64,000 nucleotides of DNA from Varanus komodoensis (lineage: Eukaryota > Chordata > Lepidosauria > Squamata > Varanidae), in assembly GCF_004798865.1 (NCBI RefSeq), contig NW_025335438.1, positions 16,379,412 through 16,443,411 on the forward strand, in the 5' to 3' direction. The position numbers and the translations under genes are program-made. The notes beneath the pieces were generated by a model that did no database searches, was not told where the DNA came from, and worked only from the letters and a program-made list of their open reading frames with translations. Positions 25,401 to 34,935 of this stretch are shown here, one piece after another. Each line of letters starts with the position of its first letter. Position 1 is the stretch's first letter.

Positions 25401-25610
25401 TCAAGAAAGAACATTGATGTTTTCAAGAACACTTTCCTATTCTTCCCAGTGCCACCCCTGCCAGTTCAGTCTAAAATCTTCTTGTAAATCTCCACCTGGA
25501 AATAGATCAGTGACTGACTTCAGAAACTATAAATGTCAATTATGAATTTCTCTGAAGAACCCACTCAGTGTAGTTAATGTCAAACCACCCACACGTAGTA
25601 TCTAGACAGT
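22471..25610. other. Gene-free stretch
   Basis: The longest frame in the area (minus, 23724-24248, 174 residues) has no recognisable domain, and a frame of that length is expected about once in AT-rich DNA of this size. No exon or repeat recognised. Confidence 0.45.
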
Positions 25611-25613
25611 CAT

Positions 25614-25650
25614 TTACGTAAGTTGTGAAGCACGCAACAAACTTACGTGG
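25614..25650. repeat. Inverted repeat around TTACGTAA
   Basis: ACGTAAGTT (25616-25624) and AACTTACGT (25640-25648) are perfect inverted arms with a 15-nt spacer. The left arm overlaps the palindrome TTACGTAA, a bZIP-type core (PAR/CREB-like). The block keeps three CpGs in a CpG-poor region. It could be a regulatory site; this is inference. Confidence 0.5.
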
Positions 25651-26722
25651 CTGATGATATAGGCTAGTCCTGAAAGGGGTGGGAGGGAAGAACAAGATTA
25701 AAAACAGCATTTATTAGCAAGATTCCTCAGTCACAAATGCAGCTACCTTCCAGAGACATTATGGGGTGAAATCTTAGAAATACTCATACATCACTAGGAA
25801 CACCATCACTGGTTTGTTGGAAGGATAGCCAAGAGGATATCAAAAACAAACAAACATCAGCTATCTTTGGCTGACTATTTCTGGGGTAAATGTTCTGTTT
25901 CACAAAGTGAAAACATTCTGTCAGCCCACAGAAGTCTTTTCCTCATTTTCCACAGCTAGACACATGCTTAGAAAGTTCTATTTGGAAATTCTGATGCAAT
26001 AGCAGGTATGACATCAGAACTGCTTCTGTCTACAGAAGGAAAGATCGAGGCACAAGAAACCCACTTCAACCTTCTTCACCCTGGCTAATAGCAGGTCAAA
26101 GAGGCCTGCTAAGGATATCCTTTGTGCTAAGAATAAGGAGAAAGGGTCAATCCCCCTTTCATGCATGGGACCCTTCTGAGAAAAGACCAGTGACTAGGAT
26201 CCTGGACTTTGAGCTGGATGAGAATGTTCTGACTACATCCATTATAAAGGGAGCATCAGAGACAATGATTCTAGACACCAGCCAGGTTCTATCATTGTGA
26301 CCAGGCCTGAACCAGCCTCTCTGGAATAGCTGTCAATGTACTTTCAGTTGGCAGTAGAACTTATGATTCTATTTTTGTAGATTTTAGCATAATTGTTGTG
26401 AACTACCCAGAGAGTTTCAGCTATTGTGCAGTATAGACATTAAATACATGCATACATATAATAATAATTTAAAAATGGCTTAAACTTTCAAATTTTGTAA
26501 TTTGGTTTGTAATTTCTCATTATTTTTAATGGAACTTTATCAAATAATCATTTGTGTAAAGTATACAAATTTTCTAAGTATCAGCGATGTTAAAAGAAAT
26601 CAATTAAAATCTTGTTTATTCATTACTCAGCACCAGGTATAAAGCAGCCTAATGAAATGTGCTTAATTCATACATTTCCAGTATGATAGACATTTTGGTT
26701 GGTTGGTTGACAAGCCAACCTA
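25651..26722. other. Gene-free stretch
   Basis: Nothing recognised as a gene or defined repeat. Confidence 0.45.
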
Positions 26723-26775
26723 GGAAGGAAGGAAGGAAGGAAGGAAGGAAGGAAGGAAGGAAGGAAGGAAGGAAA
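26723..26775 (+). repeat. (GGAA)n microsatellite
   Basis: About 13 near-perfect GGAA units, preceded by a short TTGG run. Confidence 0.95.
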
Positions 26776-26839
26776 GTTCCCTTTACATTTACTTAGAATA
26801 TTTAAAAAACACAACCCTTTGTCTGTCTGTGGGCAATAC

Positions 26840-27155
26840 CTGTGTTATGTGCTATTGTCTCTGACTTATGGCAACCTAACAAATGATTGCCCTTCAAAAT
26901 GTTTGGCCCAATGATAGCCCTGCTCAATTCTTGTAAACTCAGGCCTGTGGCTTCCATTATGGAATGGATTCATCTCATAGCTGGTCTTTTACATTTCTCC
27001 TCCCTCTGAGTTTCTCTAGCATTATTATATTTTACAATGAGCATTGTTTTTCATGATGTGTCTAAGTTATATGACAGCCTTAGTTTCATCAGTTTTGCTT
27101 CCAGGGAAAGTTCTGATTTGATTTAATCTAGGACCTACTAATTTGATCTAGAACC
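26840..27155 (-). mobile_element. RTE-clade LINE remnant, C-terminal region
   Basis: On + the order is TCTGACTTATGGCAACCTAA, GCCCTGCTCAATTCTTG, CTCAGGCCTGTGGCTTCC, TCATGATGTGTCTAAG, GTTCTGATTTGATTTAATC. This is the complement of the C-terminal end of RTE-type ORFs (theme 'DQIKPELSLEAKMTKLRLSYFGHIMRR...GRPNMRWID...EATGLSLQDLSRAVNDRTSWRSLIHRVAISRT'). The match runs about 300 bp with many changes and no intact frame. Confidence 0.6.
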
Positions 27156-28089
27156 AAACCAAACCAAAAACTCCACAACAATGTGGAAATTTCTGGGTTC
27201 TCTGGAACTCTTCATCTGCCTTAATGGTACAAAAAGCAGGGGCATGGAAAAGAAACCAAACAACCCTGATATTAGGCTAAATGCTATGGCCATGAGGTCT
27301 GCAACTTAAATCCAGCCTGAAAATGAAGATATGCCTTATACTAGGATCAACATTACTTTGAATTCCCAAATTTGAGCTTAAAAAAGCTCTTACCTTGGAG
27401 CTGGGGGTCCATGCTCTGCTTGCCCCTCCGACTGCTGGAGCAAGCACTGGAAGAACCATGCCAGCTGCTTCTTTGAGGTCGTGAGACTCAGCTCGGAGAA
27501 GAGGTAAAGAAGGGTGAGTGGAGGGGCAGAGACTGTGCTTGCCAGGAGATGATGTATCATGGTGGTACTCCAGCCTGCTTCCCTCCCTTTCCAAAGTCCC
27601 ATAGCTAGACAGCTAAAACTGGTCATTTAGCTGCTTTGCAGGATGGGGAGAGTAGGGAGGTGAAGATTGCCCTCCACACTCTTGTCATGCAAAGGATGAC
27701 TGTCATTCTACAAATTGTGGTCTGGTCAGGCTTCTGGAGAAACAAGAATGGTTCTCAAAACAGCAAAGCTGGAGTTTAAAATTATCTGCTTCACTGGGTA
27801 AAATATTATATTGCTTAGTGGTTGGAGTAGAATGGAATTCTTATTACATTTACTAAGACTAAAAATCGTGATGCATAATGCATAGTTGTAGTTTTAGAAA
27901 TTCAAAATACAAATTTGGTAGGATTGCATCAAAATGCCCCCCTCTGCCATGGGACTGCATGGGAGGGGTGCTCTGAGAGGCTTAGGTGCTCCTTCAGTGA
28001 CAATCTTAGTTGTTTTGCTTGATTGATTCCACAACTTCTCCCCAATGGGACATGGTGCAAGGCAGGTGCAGTGGCTGCAATGGGAAAAG

Positions 28090-28091
<2 letters not shown>
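27156..28091. other. Gene-free stretch
   Basis: Short frames only (minus 105 and 78 residues near 27277-27626), without domains. Confidence 0.45.
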
Positions 28092-28145
<54 letters not shown>

Positions 28146-28165
28146 CTCTCTCTCTCTCTCTCTCT
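28092..28165 (+). repeat. (CT)n microsatellite up to the gap
   Basis: Almost pure CT dinucleotide repeat that runs into the N block. Long Ser/Leu or Arg/Glu frames across it are artefacts. Confidence 0.95.
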
Positions 28166-28265
28166 NNNNNNNNNNNNNNNNNNNNNNNNNNNNNNNNNNN
28201 NNNNNNNNNNNNNNNNNNNNNNNNNNNNNNNNNNNNNNNNNNNNNNNNNNNNNNNNNNNNNNNNN
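28166..28265. other. Assembly gap (100 N)
   Basis: Exactly 100 N between a CT array and a CTTT array; the break is probably due to the repeats themselves. Confidence 0.99.

Positions 28266-28308
<43 letters not shown>
28266..28308 (+). repeat. (CTTT)n microsatellite
   Basis: About ten CTTT units directly after the gap, forming the A-rich end of the minus-strand SINE that follows. Confidence 0.9.
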
Positions 28309-28581
28309 GTATCTTTTATATTTATAACCCACCTTTTGTTCCTTCCATGAAACTCAAGGTGGTTTGCATAATTTTCTTCCTCCTCTCAACCTTGTACGCA
28401 TAAGAACAACCCTGTGAGGTAGGTTAAGCTGAGAGTTTGTGACTAGCCCAAACTCAGCAGAGTCCCCACTAGTCCCCACTAGTCCCCACTCAGCAGAGCT
28501 CATGACTGCTGAGTGGGGACTAGAAACCAGAATGTCTGAGTCCCAGTCCTTCACTTTAATTACTACACCACACTGGCTCTC
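28309..28581 (-). mobile_element. tRNA-derived SINE with LINE-type tail
   Basis: On + the order is TTTATATTTATAACCCACC, ACTCAAGGTGGTTTGCA (tail), then ACAACCCTGTGAGGTAGG, TTAAGCTGAGAG, TCTGAGTCCCAGTCC and ATTACTACACCACACTGGC (tRNA-derived head at the right end). This is a nearly complete copy. The tail matches the conserved theme of L2-like 3' ends. The middle carries a local triplication of AGTCCCCACT (28461-28490) and a hairpin described separately. The CTTT array continues its 3' end. Confidence 0.7.
28479..28523. repeat. 18-bp perfect inverted repeat inside a SINE
   Basis: CTAGTCCCCACTCAGCAG (28479-28496) and its exact reverse complement (28506-28523) are separated by 9 nt. It directly follows three tandem AGTCCCCACT units. 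SINEs of this family do not normally have such a hairpin, so it probably arose in place. Confidence 0.85.
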
Positions 28582-30079
28582 TTGGTGGATATGTTGAGAT
28601 GATCATCTTCTGAAACACTTGCTCGGAAGCAAATAATGTCAGGGCATGTGGCCATTCCCTTTTTGTATCAAGGTGCATGGAATTTCTGCAATTCAGCCAG
28701 TGGAGGACTGGGAGAGGTAACAAGCCCTACCCATTGTAGCTGTACATCTGCTCTAAAAGGTTGGTGTATAAGAGCATTTGCCACACCACTGTTTTTAAAG
28801 TGGTGGCAAAGTAAGGAAAAAATGGTGTGGAAAAGCCTGCTCCCATTGCTAAACCTGTGGTAAGAATTCGCCCTTTCCCGAAGTTAGTTTCTTTCAACTC
28901 CCACTTTCTCTCATAGATGTGGCTTTCCAGAGAAAAGTTTCTAATAAAAGGAATTGGGATAAGTGTTAATTTTAAATGCTTAAAGTTAGGGCTGTTTTTC
29001 TGAGGACAGACTTAGTTACCATGCTTAAAGCAAAAATTCTAAAATCAATACATTAGGGAAATGTCTTTATAAGGCCCATCTGAAGGTTACCCAATTTGGG
29101 AAATGCTGCCCACCAAAGGATAATTGGACAATACCTCTTTCATTGCTGTCATAAAGATGATAAAATTTTTGAAATGTTTCTCTCAGACTTGAAAATTAAA
29201 ACCAGGTATGCAACTTGGGAAAAGCTTGAATTAACTTGTAATAGATGTGAATATTTGGCAAGCTACAGACAAAAACCATGGACAGTTGTTCATAATTTGC
29301 AGAAGCTCCTAACCATTTGATACTGATTATTGTTGCTTTCTATACTTCTCTCCCTCTCATATGTATGGGGTAAGATGTAACATATATATCAGCCATGCCT
29401 ATAAATATCCAGAGAGCTATCATATTAAATTCTTTTGCAGCAGATTTTAATCTTAAGTAATTTGTGTTTCCCAGTGAATACACAGACAGTGCATCCATGC
29501 AGATATTTCTCAGATAGCTCAAAGTGCTAAAATTACATTTCATGCCTTCTAAGCTGAACAGCTCAACTAGAAAATAAAAACTTTACAAATCTGTACTGTT
29601 CACAATGTGCCATTGTTTGGCTTTGAGGCTGGGAAAGATCTGGGTATGTATAGCATTTGATAGATGGCTGCCCTTCAAATTAAGGCAACAAATAGGATTG
29701 CCCACTTCATTATACAGTTTTGCATCTGCTTTCCATTTATTAGGCTTAAACTTTACCAATTGCATGGTGCCAGGCAACAGGAGAGAAAGCAAGCAAGCAT
29801 GCAAACAGAAAATTGACATGGAGAGTCTAGTATGAGTGTTAGGTGTCAGATTTGTTATTGCTAAGCTGAATCAATATTTTACAGTTTTAGTTAAACATGA
29901 GGACACTCTGCTCCACAAATGGGAGATGCACATCCAGATCTTATATTTGCATCTTTTCTTATTACCTTGTATATGATCCTGCCTTTATACCTCTTGACCA
30001 TAGGTCCTTTTCAATTATTCTGTATCTGACATTATGCATTAACATCTGAGTGTGCTTCAACAAACAGAAGAGTTATGGA
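28582..30079. other. Gene-free stretch
   Basis: No gene or clear repeat recognised before the L2 copy that begins at about 30080. Confidence 0.5.
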
Positions 30080-31422
30080 AGATGGCCACTAACTATAGAC
30101 CTGTGGCCAACATCCCGTTTCTGGGCAAGGTGTTGGAGCGGGTGGTGGTGGGACAACTCCAAGCACTCTTGGATGAAACTGATTATCTGGATCCTTTTCA
30201 GTCCGGCTTCAGACCCGGGTACAGTACTGAATCTGCCTTGGTCGCCCTGTACGATGACCTGTGCAGGGAGAAGGACAGGGGGAGTGCATCCCTGTTGGTT
30301 CTTCTGGACCTCTCGGCGGCTTTCGATACCATCGACCATGGTATCCTTCTGGATAGGCTAGCGGGATTGGGGGTTGGAGGCACTGCTTTGCAATGGTTCC
30401 GCTCCTATCTCAACAGTCGATTCCAGAAGGTAGTGCTGGGGGACCATGTCTCTGCGTCATGGCAGCTATGCCATGGAGTACCGCAGGGCTCCATTCTATC
30501 CCCTCTGCTATTTAACATCTATATGAAACCGCTGGGAGAGGTCATCAGGAGGTGTGGGCTGCGGAATCATCAGTACGCTGATGATACCCAGCTCTACCTC
30601 TCGTTTTCCACTAATCCAGGTGAGGCAGTGGCTGTGCTGAACCAGTGCTTGGTCGAGGTAATGGAATGGATGAGGGCCAATAAACTGAAACTCAACCCAG
30701 ACAAGACGGAGGTCCTGTTGGTTGGCGGATCAGGCTTCGGAGAGGGTGGATTTGACCTGGTCCTGAATGGTGCAACACTCCCTCTTAGGGATAAGGTCCG
30801 CAGCTTAGGAGTACTCCTCGACCCGGAGCTTTCTTTGGAAGCTCAGGTGACAGCGGTGGCGAGGAGCGCCTTCCTTCAGCTTCGGCTGATTAATCAGCTG
30901 CGCCCCTACCTGGAGTACGACTGCCTGGCGACGGTGACACACGCGCTGGTGACTTCCCGCCTAGATTTCTGTAATGTGCTTTACGTGGGGCTTCCCCTGA
31001 AGACGGTCTGAACACTTCAGTTGGTGCAAAATAGAGCTGCCAGGTTGCTGACGGGGACGGGGCATTATGCTCACATGACTCCAGTCCTCCGTCAGCTTCA
31101 CTGGCTGCCCATTGAAGCCCGGGCCCAATTCAAGGTGTTGATTATGACCTATAAAGCCCTAAATGGCTTGGGTCCTGGCTACCTGAACGAGCGCTTACGT
31201 CCGTATATGCCCGACCGCCCTTTGAGATCTGAGGGAGAGTCCCTTCTCCGGGAACCCTCCATGAAAGAAATTAGGAGAGTAAGTACTCAGAGGAGGGCTT
31301 TCTCTGCGGTGGCGCCCAACCTATGGAATTCACTCCCCAGAGAGGTCCGCCTGGCATCGTCGTTACTGGTTTTTCGGTGCCAGGTAAAGACCTTTTTATT
31401 TAAACATCATTTTAATTGTTAA
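30079..31422 (+). pseudogene. L2 ORF2 fragment: reverse transcriptase and C-terminal region, one in-frame stop
   Basis: The frame encodes the RNA-dependent DNA polymerase that copies LINE RNA at a nicked target. Motifs in order: NYRPVANIPFLGKVLERVV, FQSGFRPGYSTESAL, LLDLSAAFDTIDH (first catalytic Asp), HGVPQGSILSPLLF, QYADDTQLYLSF (catalytic YADD at 30574-30585), LNPDKTEVLLVGG and SLGVLLDPELSL. After a single TGA at 31009-31011 the same frame continues with LQLVQNRAARLLTGTGHY, LRQLHWLPIEARAQFKVL and AFSAVAPNLWNSLPREVRL to TAA at 31420. The stop replaces an Arg codon seen in the copy at 48.3-50.5 kb (theme KTVRILQLVQNRAARLL), a CpG-type change. An upstream ATG at 30052 lies in flanking DNA and is not the true start. 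The copy cannot retrotranspose because it lacks endonuclease. Confidence 0.88.
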
Positions 31423-31680
31423 AATATATGATCTGGCGAGGGCAACTTCTTCTTCCTTCTCTTCTCTCCTCCTATATTATTTATTTACTTATTTTATACT
31501 GATAATTTTAATTTCATATTGTTATGTTTGTAACTCAATGTATTTTTTGTATTTTTGTATTTAATGGTAATTTATTATGTTCTATTGTATTTCAATGTAT
31601 TTTATTGTGTTGTAAGCCGTCCCGAGGCTTCGGCAAGGGGCGGCATAGAAATGTTATTATAATAATAATAATAATAGTAA
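30080..31680 (+). mobile_element. L2-clade LINE, 5'-truncated copy A
   Basis: Homology with the other two L2 copies starts at about 30080 (GATGGCCACTAACTATAG) and continues through the reverse transcriptase, C-terminal region and 3' UTR to the tail TAAGCCGTCCCGAGGC and GGGCGGCATAGAAATG, ending in an ATA-rich run (31650-31677). The endonuclease half is absent, the usual outcome of incomplete target-primed reverse transcription. No clear target duplication was found. GC content is well above the flanks. Confidence 0.9.
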
Positions 31681-31844
31681 TTTCTCTTCATTGTCAAGTA
31701 AGCCAAGGCTACCTATTTATACAAAAGGAAGAGTGGAAAAAGTCCCACTGTGGTACAAATGTGGCTTCATTACTTTCACAGGCCATCCAATATGCCTATT
31801 TATAAGAGAAATGGTAACAGCCTTCACCTTACAGCTATTCCAAG

Positions 31845-31925
31845 AAGAACTAGAATTCTGTTGTGAGCCACCCCGAGGTTTCGGCAAATGGGGCAGCATA
31901 GAAGTTCCCTAAATAAATAAAATAA
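31845..31925 (+). mobile_element. L2-like 3' tail fragment
   Basis: TTGTGAGCCACCCCGAGG, TTTCGGCAAATGGGGCAGC and ATAGAAG followed by AAATAAATAAAATAA match the tail of copy A. It lies 165 bp downstream of copy A as a separate small copy. Confidence 0.7.
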
Positions 31926-32493
31926 TAGTCCTGTAATGAGTATTGAAAAGAGGTCATGCCCCAGTCAGTAATTCGGCTCACCTGCAGCACATTTTCAGGA
32001 AGAACCCATCATGTCATCTGGTTCTGCTGCAGGGTTCCATATGTTCAAAGTAGTCTGTGGTGGCTATAAGCACAGGAGCAGATAAACATCTCTGAGGAGT
32101 TGAATTGGTAGCAAAACAATGAGAAGATTCTTTCAATTTCATACAAATGAGTAATGCTTTCAACAAGAATGAACTTCTACTAATATAAAGGGCATCTCTA
32201 AGCTGTAAATGCAATACTTTTCATTACAGTTTTTATGTTGCCCAAGAGTAGTAAAAGAGGACTAGGTGGAACAACTATTGGGCTAGAAAACTTCTGTGAA
32301 TTTCAATATCTTTCTCTCTGCTTTTGTCATGAGCTTTGGTGCACTGCAGTTCCTTACATTCGTGTTCACCTACCTTGCAGAAAATCCTTTAACAATAGTT
32401 ATTTTTTTGAAGATGAAGATAAGTGGACATACTCCTCTTTCACCATCATACATGGCTACATCTTTACTGTACTGCACTGTACAAATATTTGTG
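31926..32493. other. Gene-free stretch
   Basis: No gene recognised; frames near 32235-32556 are featureless. Confidence 0.45.
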
Positions 32494-32748
32494 ATATTTA
32501 TTTTATTTAAAGCTTTTCTAGCCTGTCCACCACTGATGGCTTACAACAGATTATAATGCAATGGTTTTTTTTCTATTTTGAGTGCTTCCAGGTGAGGTTT
32601 CTCCATTCCATTTCATTTGCACCACCACCACCACCCTAGACTGAAAATGAGTGACAGCTCAAAGTCACCCAGTGAGTTTCACTGCTCAGTGATTAGATCA
32701 CCTGAGTCCCCAACTCAGTCCTCTAACCGCTATACAACATATGATATT
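32494..32748 (-). mobile_element. tRNA-derived SINE with LINE-type tail
   Basis: A tail-like TATTTTATTTAAAGCTTTTC with CTGTCCACCACTGATGGC and CTTACAAC sits at the left. The SINE body on the right shows CAAAGTCACCCAGTGAG, GATCACCTGAGTCCCC and AACCGCTATACAACAT, the complement of a tRNA-SINE head. The copy is diverged but keeps the expected order. Confidence 0.5.
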
Positions 32749-32749
32749 A

Positions 32750-33208
32750 CAGGGTATGGGTCCTCAAACTACAGCCCGGGTGCCAGATCCGGCCCATCAT
32801 GGCCATTTGTCTGGCCTGCCTCAGAGGTTTTCAACATGCCGCATGCACACCCATGCACCGCAGCCCCCACGTGGAAAGACGGCAGCTTGCTCGTGAGGAG
32901 ATCGTTTTGGACTCACTCGGAGAAAATGATCTCCAAGTTAGCAAGTCTCTGCATCGTGTGCCCGCTGCTGCATCGTGGTGCATGCCTGCCCCCGCACTGC
33001 CTCGCCTCCCCTCTCCCCGCACATGCACCCGCCTGCACCTCACCGCACCAGTGCACCCCGGCCCCCCCTGCCTCAGCGCATGCCACCTGCACACCCTGAC
33101 CCCACTCCCGCGCCGGCCTGTGCACCCAGCCGGCACCACCTTTCCGGCCCACGTCCAACACCAACACCTTTCAACTGGCCCCCTGCTCAAAAAGCTTGAG
33201 GACCCCTG
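32750..33208. mobile_element. Non-autonomous hAT-like DNA transposon, GC-rich
   Basis: The left end reads CAGGGTATGGGTCCTCAAACT and the right end, reversed, CAGGGGTCCTCAAGCT: imperfect terminal inverted repeats with the CAG start typical of hAT ends. The interior is very C-rich and CpG-rich, unlike its surroundings, and gives long proline/histidine-rich chance frames on both strands. No transposase remains. The 8-bp flanks TGATATTA and TTACAGGA do not match, so a target duplication is not supported. It directly abuts the minus-strand SINE. Confidence 0.55.
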
Positions 33209-33489
33209 TTACAGGAAGTTCTGTGATGCTTTCCCATCACATCTTCTACCTTTTTCTGACCACTGAAAATCTATTGAAGATGAAGTTCACAATAGGTACA
33301 CAATGTCTTTGATATTAGGCATGTTATGAGCCTTCTGCCTGGAAGCATCCTTCCTCTCAAGAGCCCTTCTTAGTTGTTCCATGTAAAAACCCTCAATATA
33401 CATGAAGTAAAGTAGGATGGCAGTGGCCAACCATATGAGCGGTGTATTGTAAGCACATTCACTATCCACATGCAAACTGTATGGTAGGG
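33209..33489. other. Unassigned short stretch
   Basis: Nothing recognised. Confidence 0.4.
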
Positions 33490-33600
33490 TACCTATCTAT
33501 ACTCTCTCTAAGAGGACAGTTCTCTATTTAAAGGGCTTCCAGAGGATCACCCTCTATTTGAACATGTCCTCTCTTTTAAGGAAGGTCCAATTTTTGAAGA
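33490..33600 (+). repeat. 'TGTCCTCT' family repeat, copy 2
   Basis: AAGAGGACAGTTCTCTATTT, then CCCTCTATTTGAACATGTCC and TAAGGAAGGTCCAATTTT parallel the segment at 21315-21400. A third segment in opposite order, with GTCCTCTTTTGTCC and TTTCTGGCCATAC, lies at 33770-33850. Confidence 0.4.
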
Positions 33601-33769
33601 TGAGAAGAATAGACACTGTTACCATCTACCTGGATAGCAAATTGAACAGGCATGCCTGTTGATCAGTCTTCCACTCTTGCAGTGAGATGGACTGGATTTC
33701 TATTTAAATGATAATAATTATTTCTAAATTCGTATCTTTCCCTACAGAAATCAGTATATGAAAAGATTA

Positions 33770-33850
33770 TGCAAATTGCAGTCCTCTTTTGTCCTTTTTT
33801 TCTGTTTTGGTTAAGCATTTCCTCTTTTCTGGCCATACTTAAATGGCTGA
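33770..33850 (-). repeat. 'TGTCCTCT' family repeat, copy 3
   Basis: CAGTCCTCTTTTGTCC and CCTCTTTTCTGGCCATAC resemble the components of the repeats at 21315 and 33490 in reordered form. Weak; may be the other end of the same element as 33490-33600. Confidence 0.3.
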
Positions 33851-34734
33851 CCTAATGCACGTAGGCTCTTTATATGTAAATGAGGACCCTACAAAAAGCA
33901 CAGCATCCACACCTAACATCTCAAAACGCCTGTTTTTCTTTTTCTTGGACAACCATTTCATTTGCATGATAAGTTACTCCAAATTGAAGAAGGAAATGGA
34001 AAATCCTGGAGCAGAAAGAATTTAAGGTTCCAGAAGCAAAACTATGCAGTTAAACATGAAGAAAGCAATTGCTAGAGCAACAGTGGACCATCATATCATT
34101 AGTATGATACACAGAACTTTTAAAAGAAGATTAGAACAATCAAATACCCTAGTGAGTGGAGGCAAGGGGGCTAAGTTGTGGTTATTATTTTTGTTGAATG
34201 ACTATGGCTAGTGGTGAGAGTTGTAAGCAACTGTTCTTCAGCAGGTGTTCACATTGCATACAAATGCCACCTGTGAAACATTCAGTAGAGCATCTATTCT
34301 GGACCATTTTTGTCTTTGAGGAAGAATATGGTTGGTTCAATGGAATGGCTCTTTTGAGGATACCATATAGCCACAGAGCTACATTATACGCTACATTTTC
34401 AAGGTGTAAACTTAACACCTTGAAAATGTACAGCTAGAAATAAAATGTGTGATCATGACAAGCTCAAATAAGTGCATGATACTGCAACATACAATGATGG
34501 CTGCCAATGTGGATGGCTTTTTCAAACTCATTGATACTTGTGCTCTTAATGACTATTTCTCATGATGACTATCTATTACTTCCAATGTCAGAGGTTGTAT
34601 GGTTCTGGATACCAGTTGATGGGGAACATGAACAGGAAGGTGCTGTTGGGCTCATGTCTGAAAGTATCTGACTGGCCACTTTGTGAATACAGTTTTGGAC
34701 TAGATATTCCTCTGTACAGTATAGCTGTATGTTA
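33851..34734. other. Gene-free stretch with one strong hairpin
   Basis: No gene recognised. The hairpin at 34392-34430 is listed separately. Confidence 0.45.
34392..34430. repeat. 16-bp perfect inverted repeat (hairpin)
   Basis: TACATTTTCAAGGTGT (34392-34407) is followed after 7 nt by ACACCTTGAAAATGTA (34415-34430), its exact reverse complement. Flanking sequence shows no transposon ends. The loop is too short and the stem too simple to call a microRNA. Confidence 0.85.
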
Positions 34735-34935
34735 GGTTCTTATGAGACAAGTAACCACGATCAGCTGTTTCTGCCTGCCCAATGAACATGGGAATAAATG
34801 AAGCTGCTTTACAGCATTCACCATCTAGTGCAGGATTGTCTAAGCTGGCTGGCAGCTTATCTCCAGGGTTCTCAGAAACAGATTGTGGATTGAACCTGGG
34901 GCCTTTTGCATGCAATGGATATGCAGTGGAGGCTG
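34735..34935 (-). mobile_element. tRNA-derived SINE, second type
   Basis: GAAGCTGCTTTACAG, GTCTAAGCTGGCTGGCAGC, TCTCCAGGGTTCTCAG and GGATTGAACCTGGGG-CCTTTTGCATGCAA follow the order of a reptile SINE whose minus strand carries a tRNA-like B box (GGTTCAATCC). The B-box complement GGATTGAACC lies at 34888-34897. It differs from the SINE type at 16356 and 28309. Confidence 0.55.

Noticed and set aside
28092-28308. Long Leu/Ser and Arg/Glu frames across the gap
   Set aside because: They are translated microsatellite and N bases.
32799-33266. 155-residue Pro/His/Cys-rich frame and 119-residue antisense frame
   Set aside because: Both are by-products of the C-rich interior of the hAT-like element.
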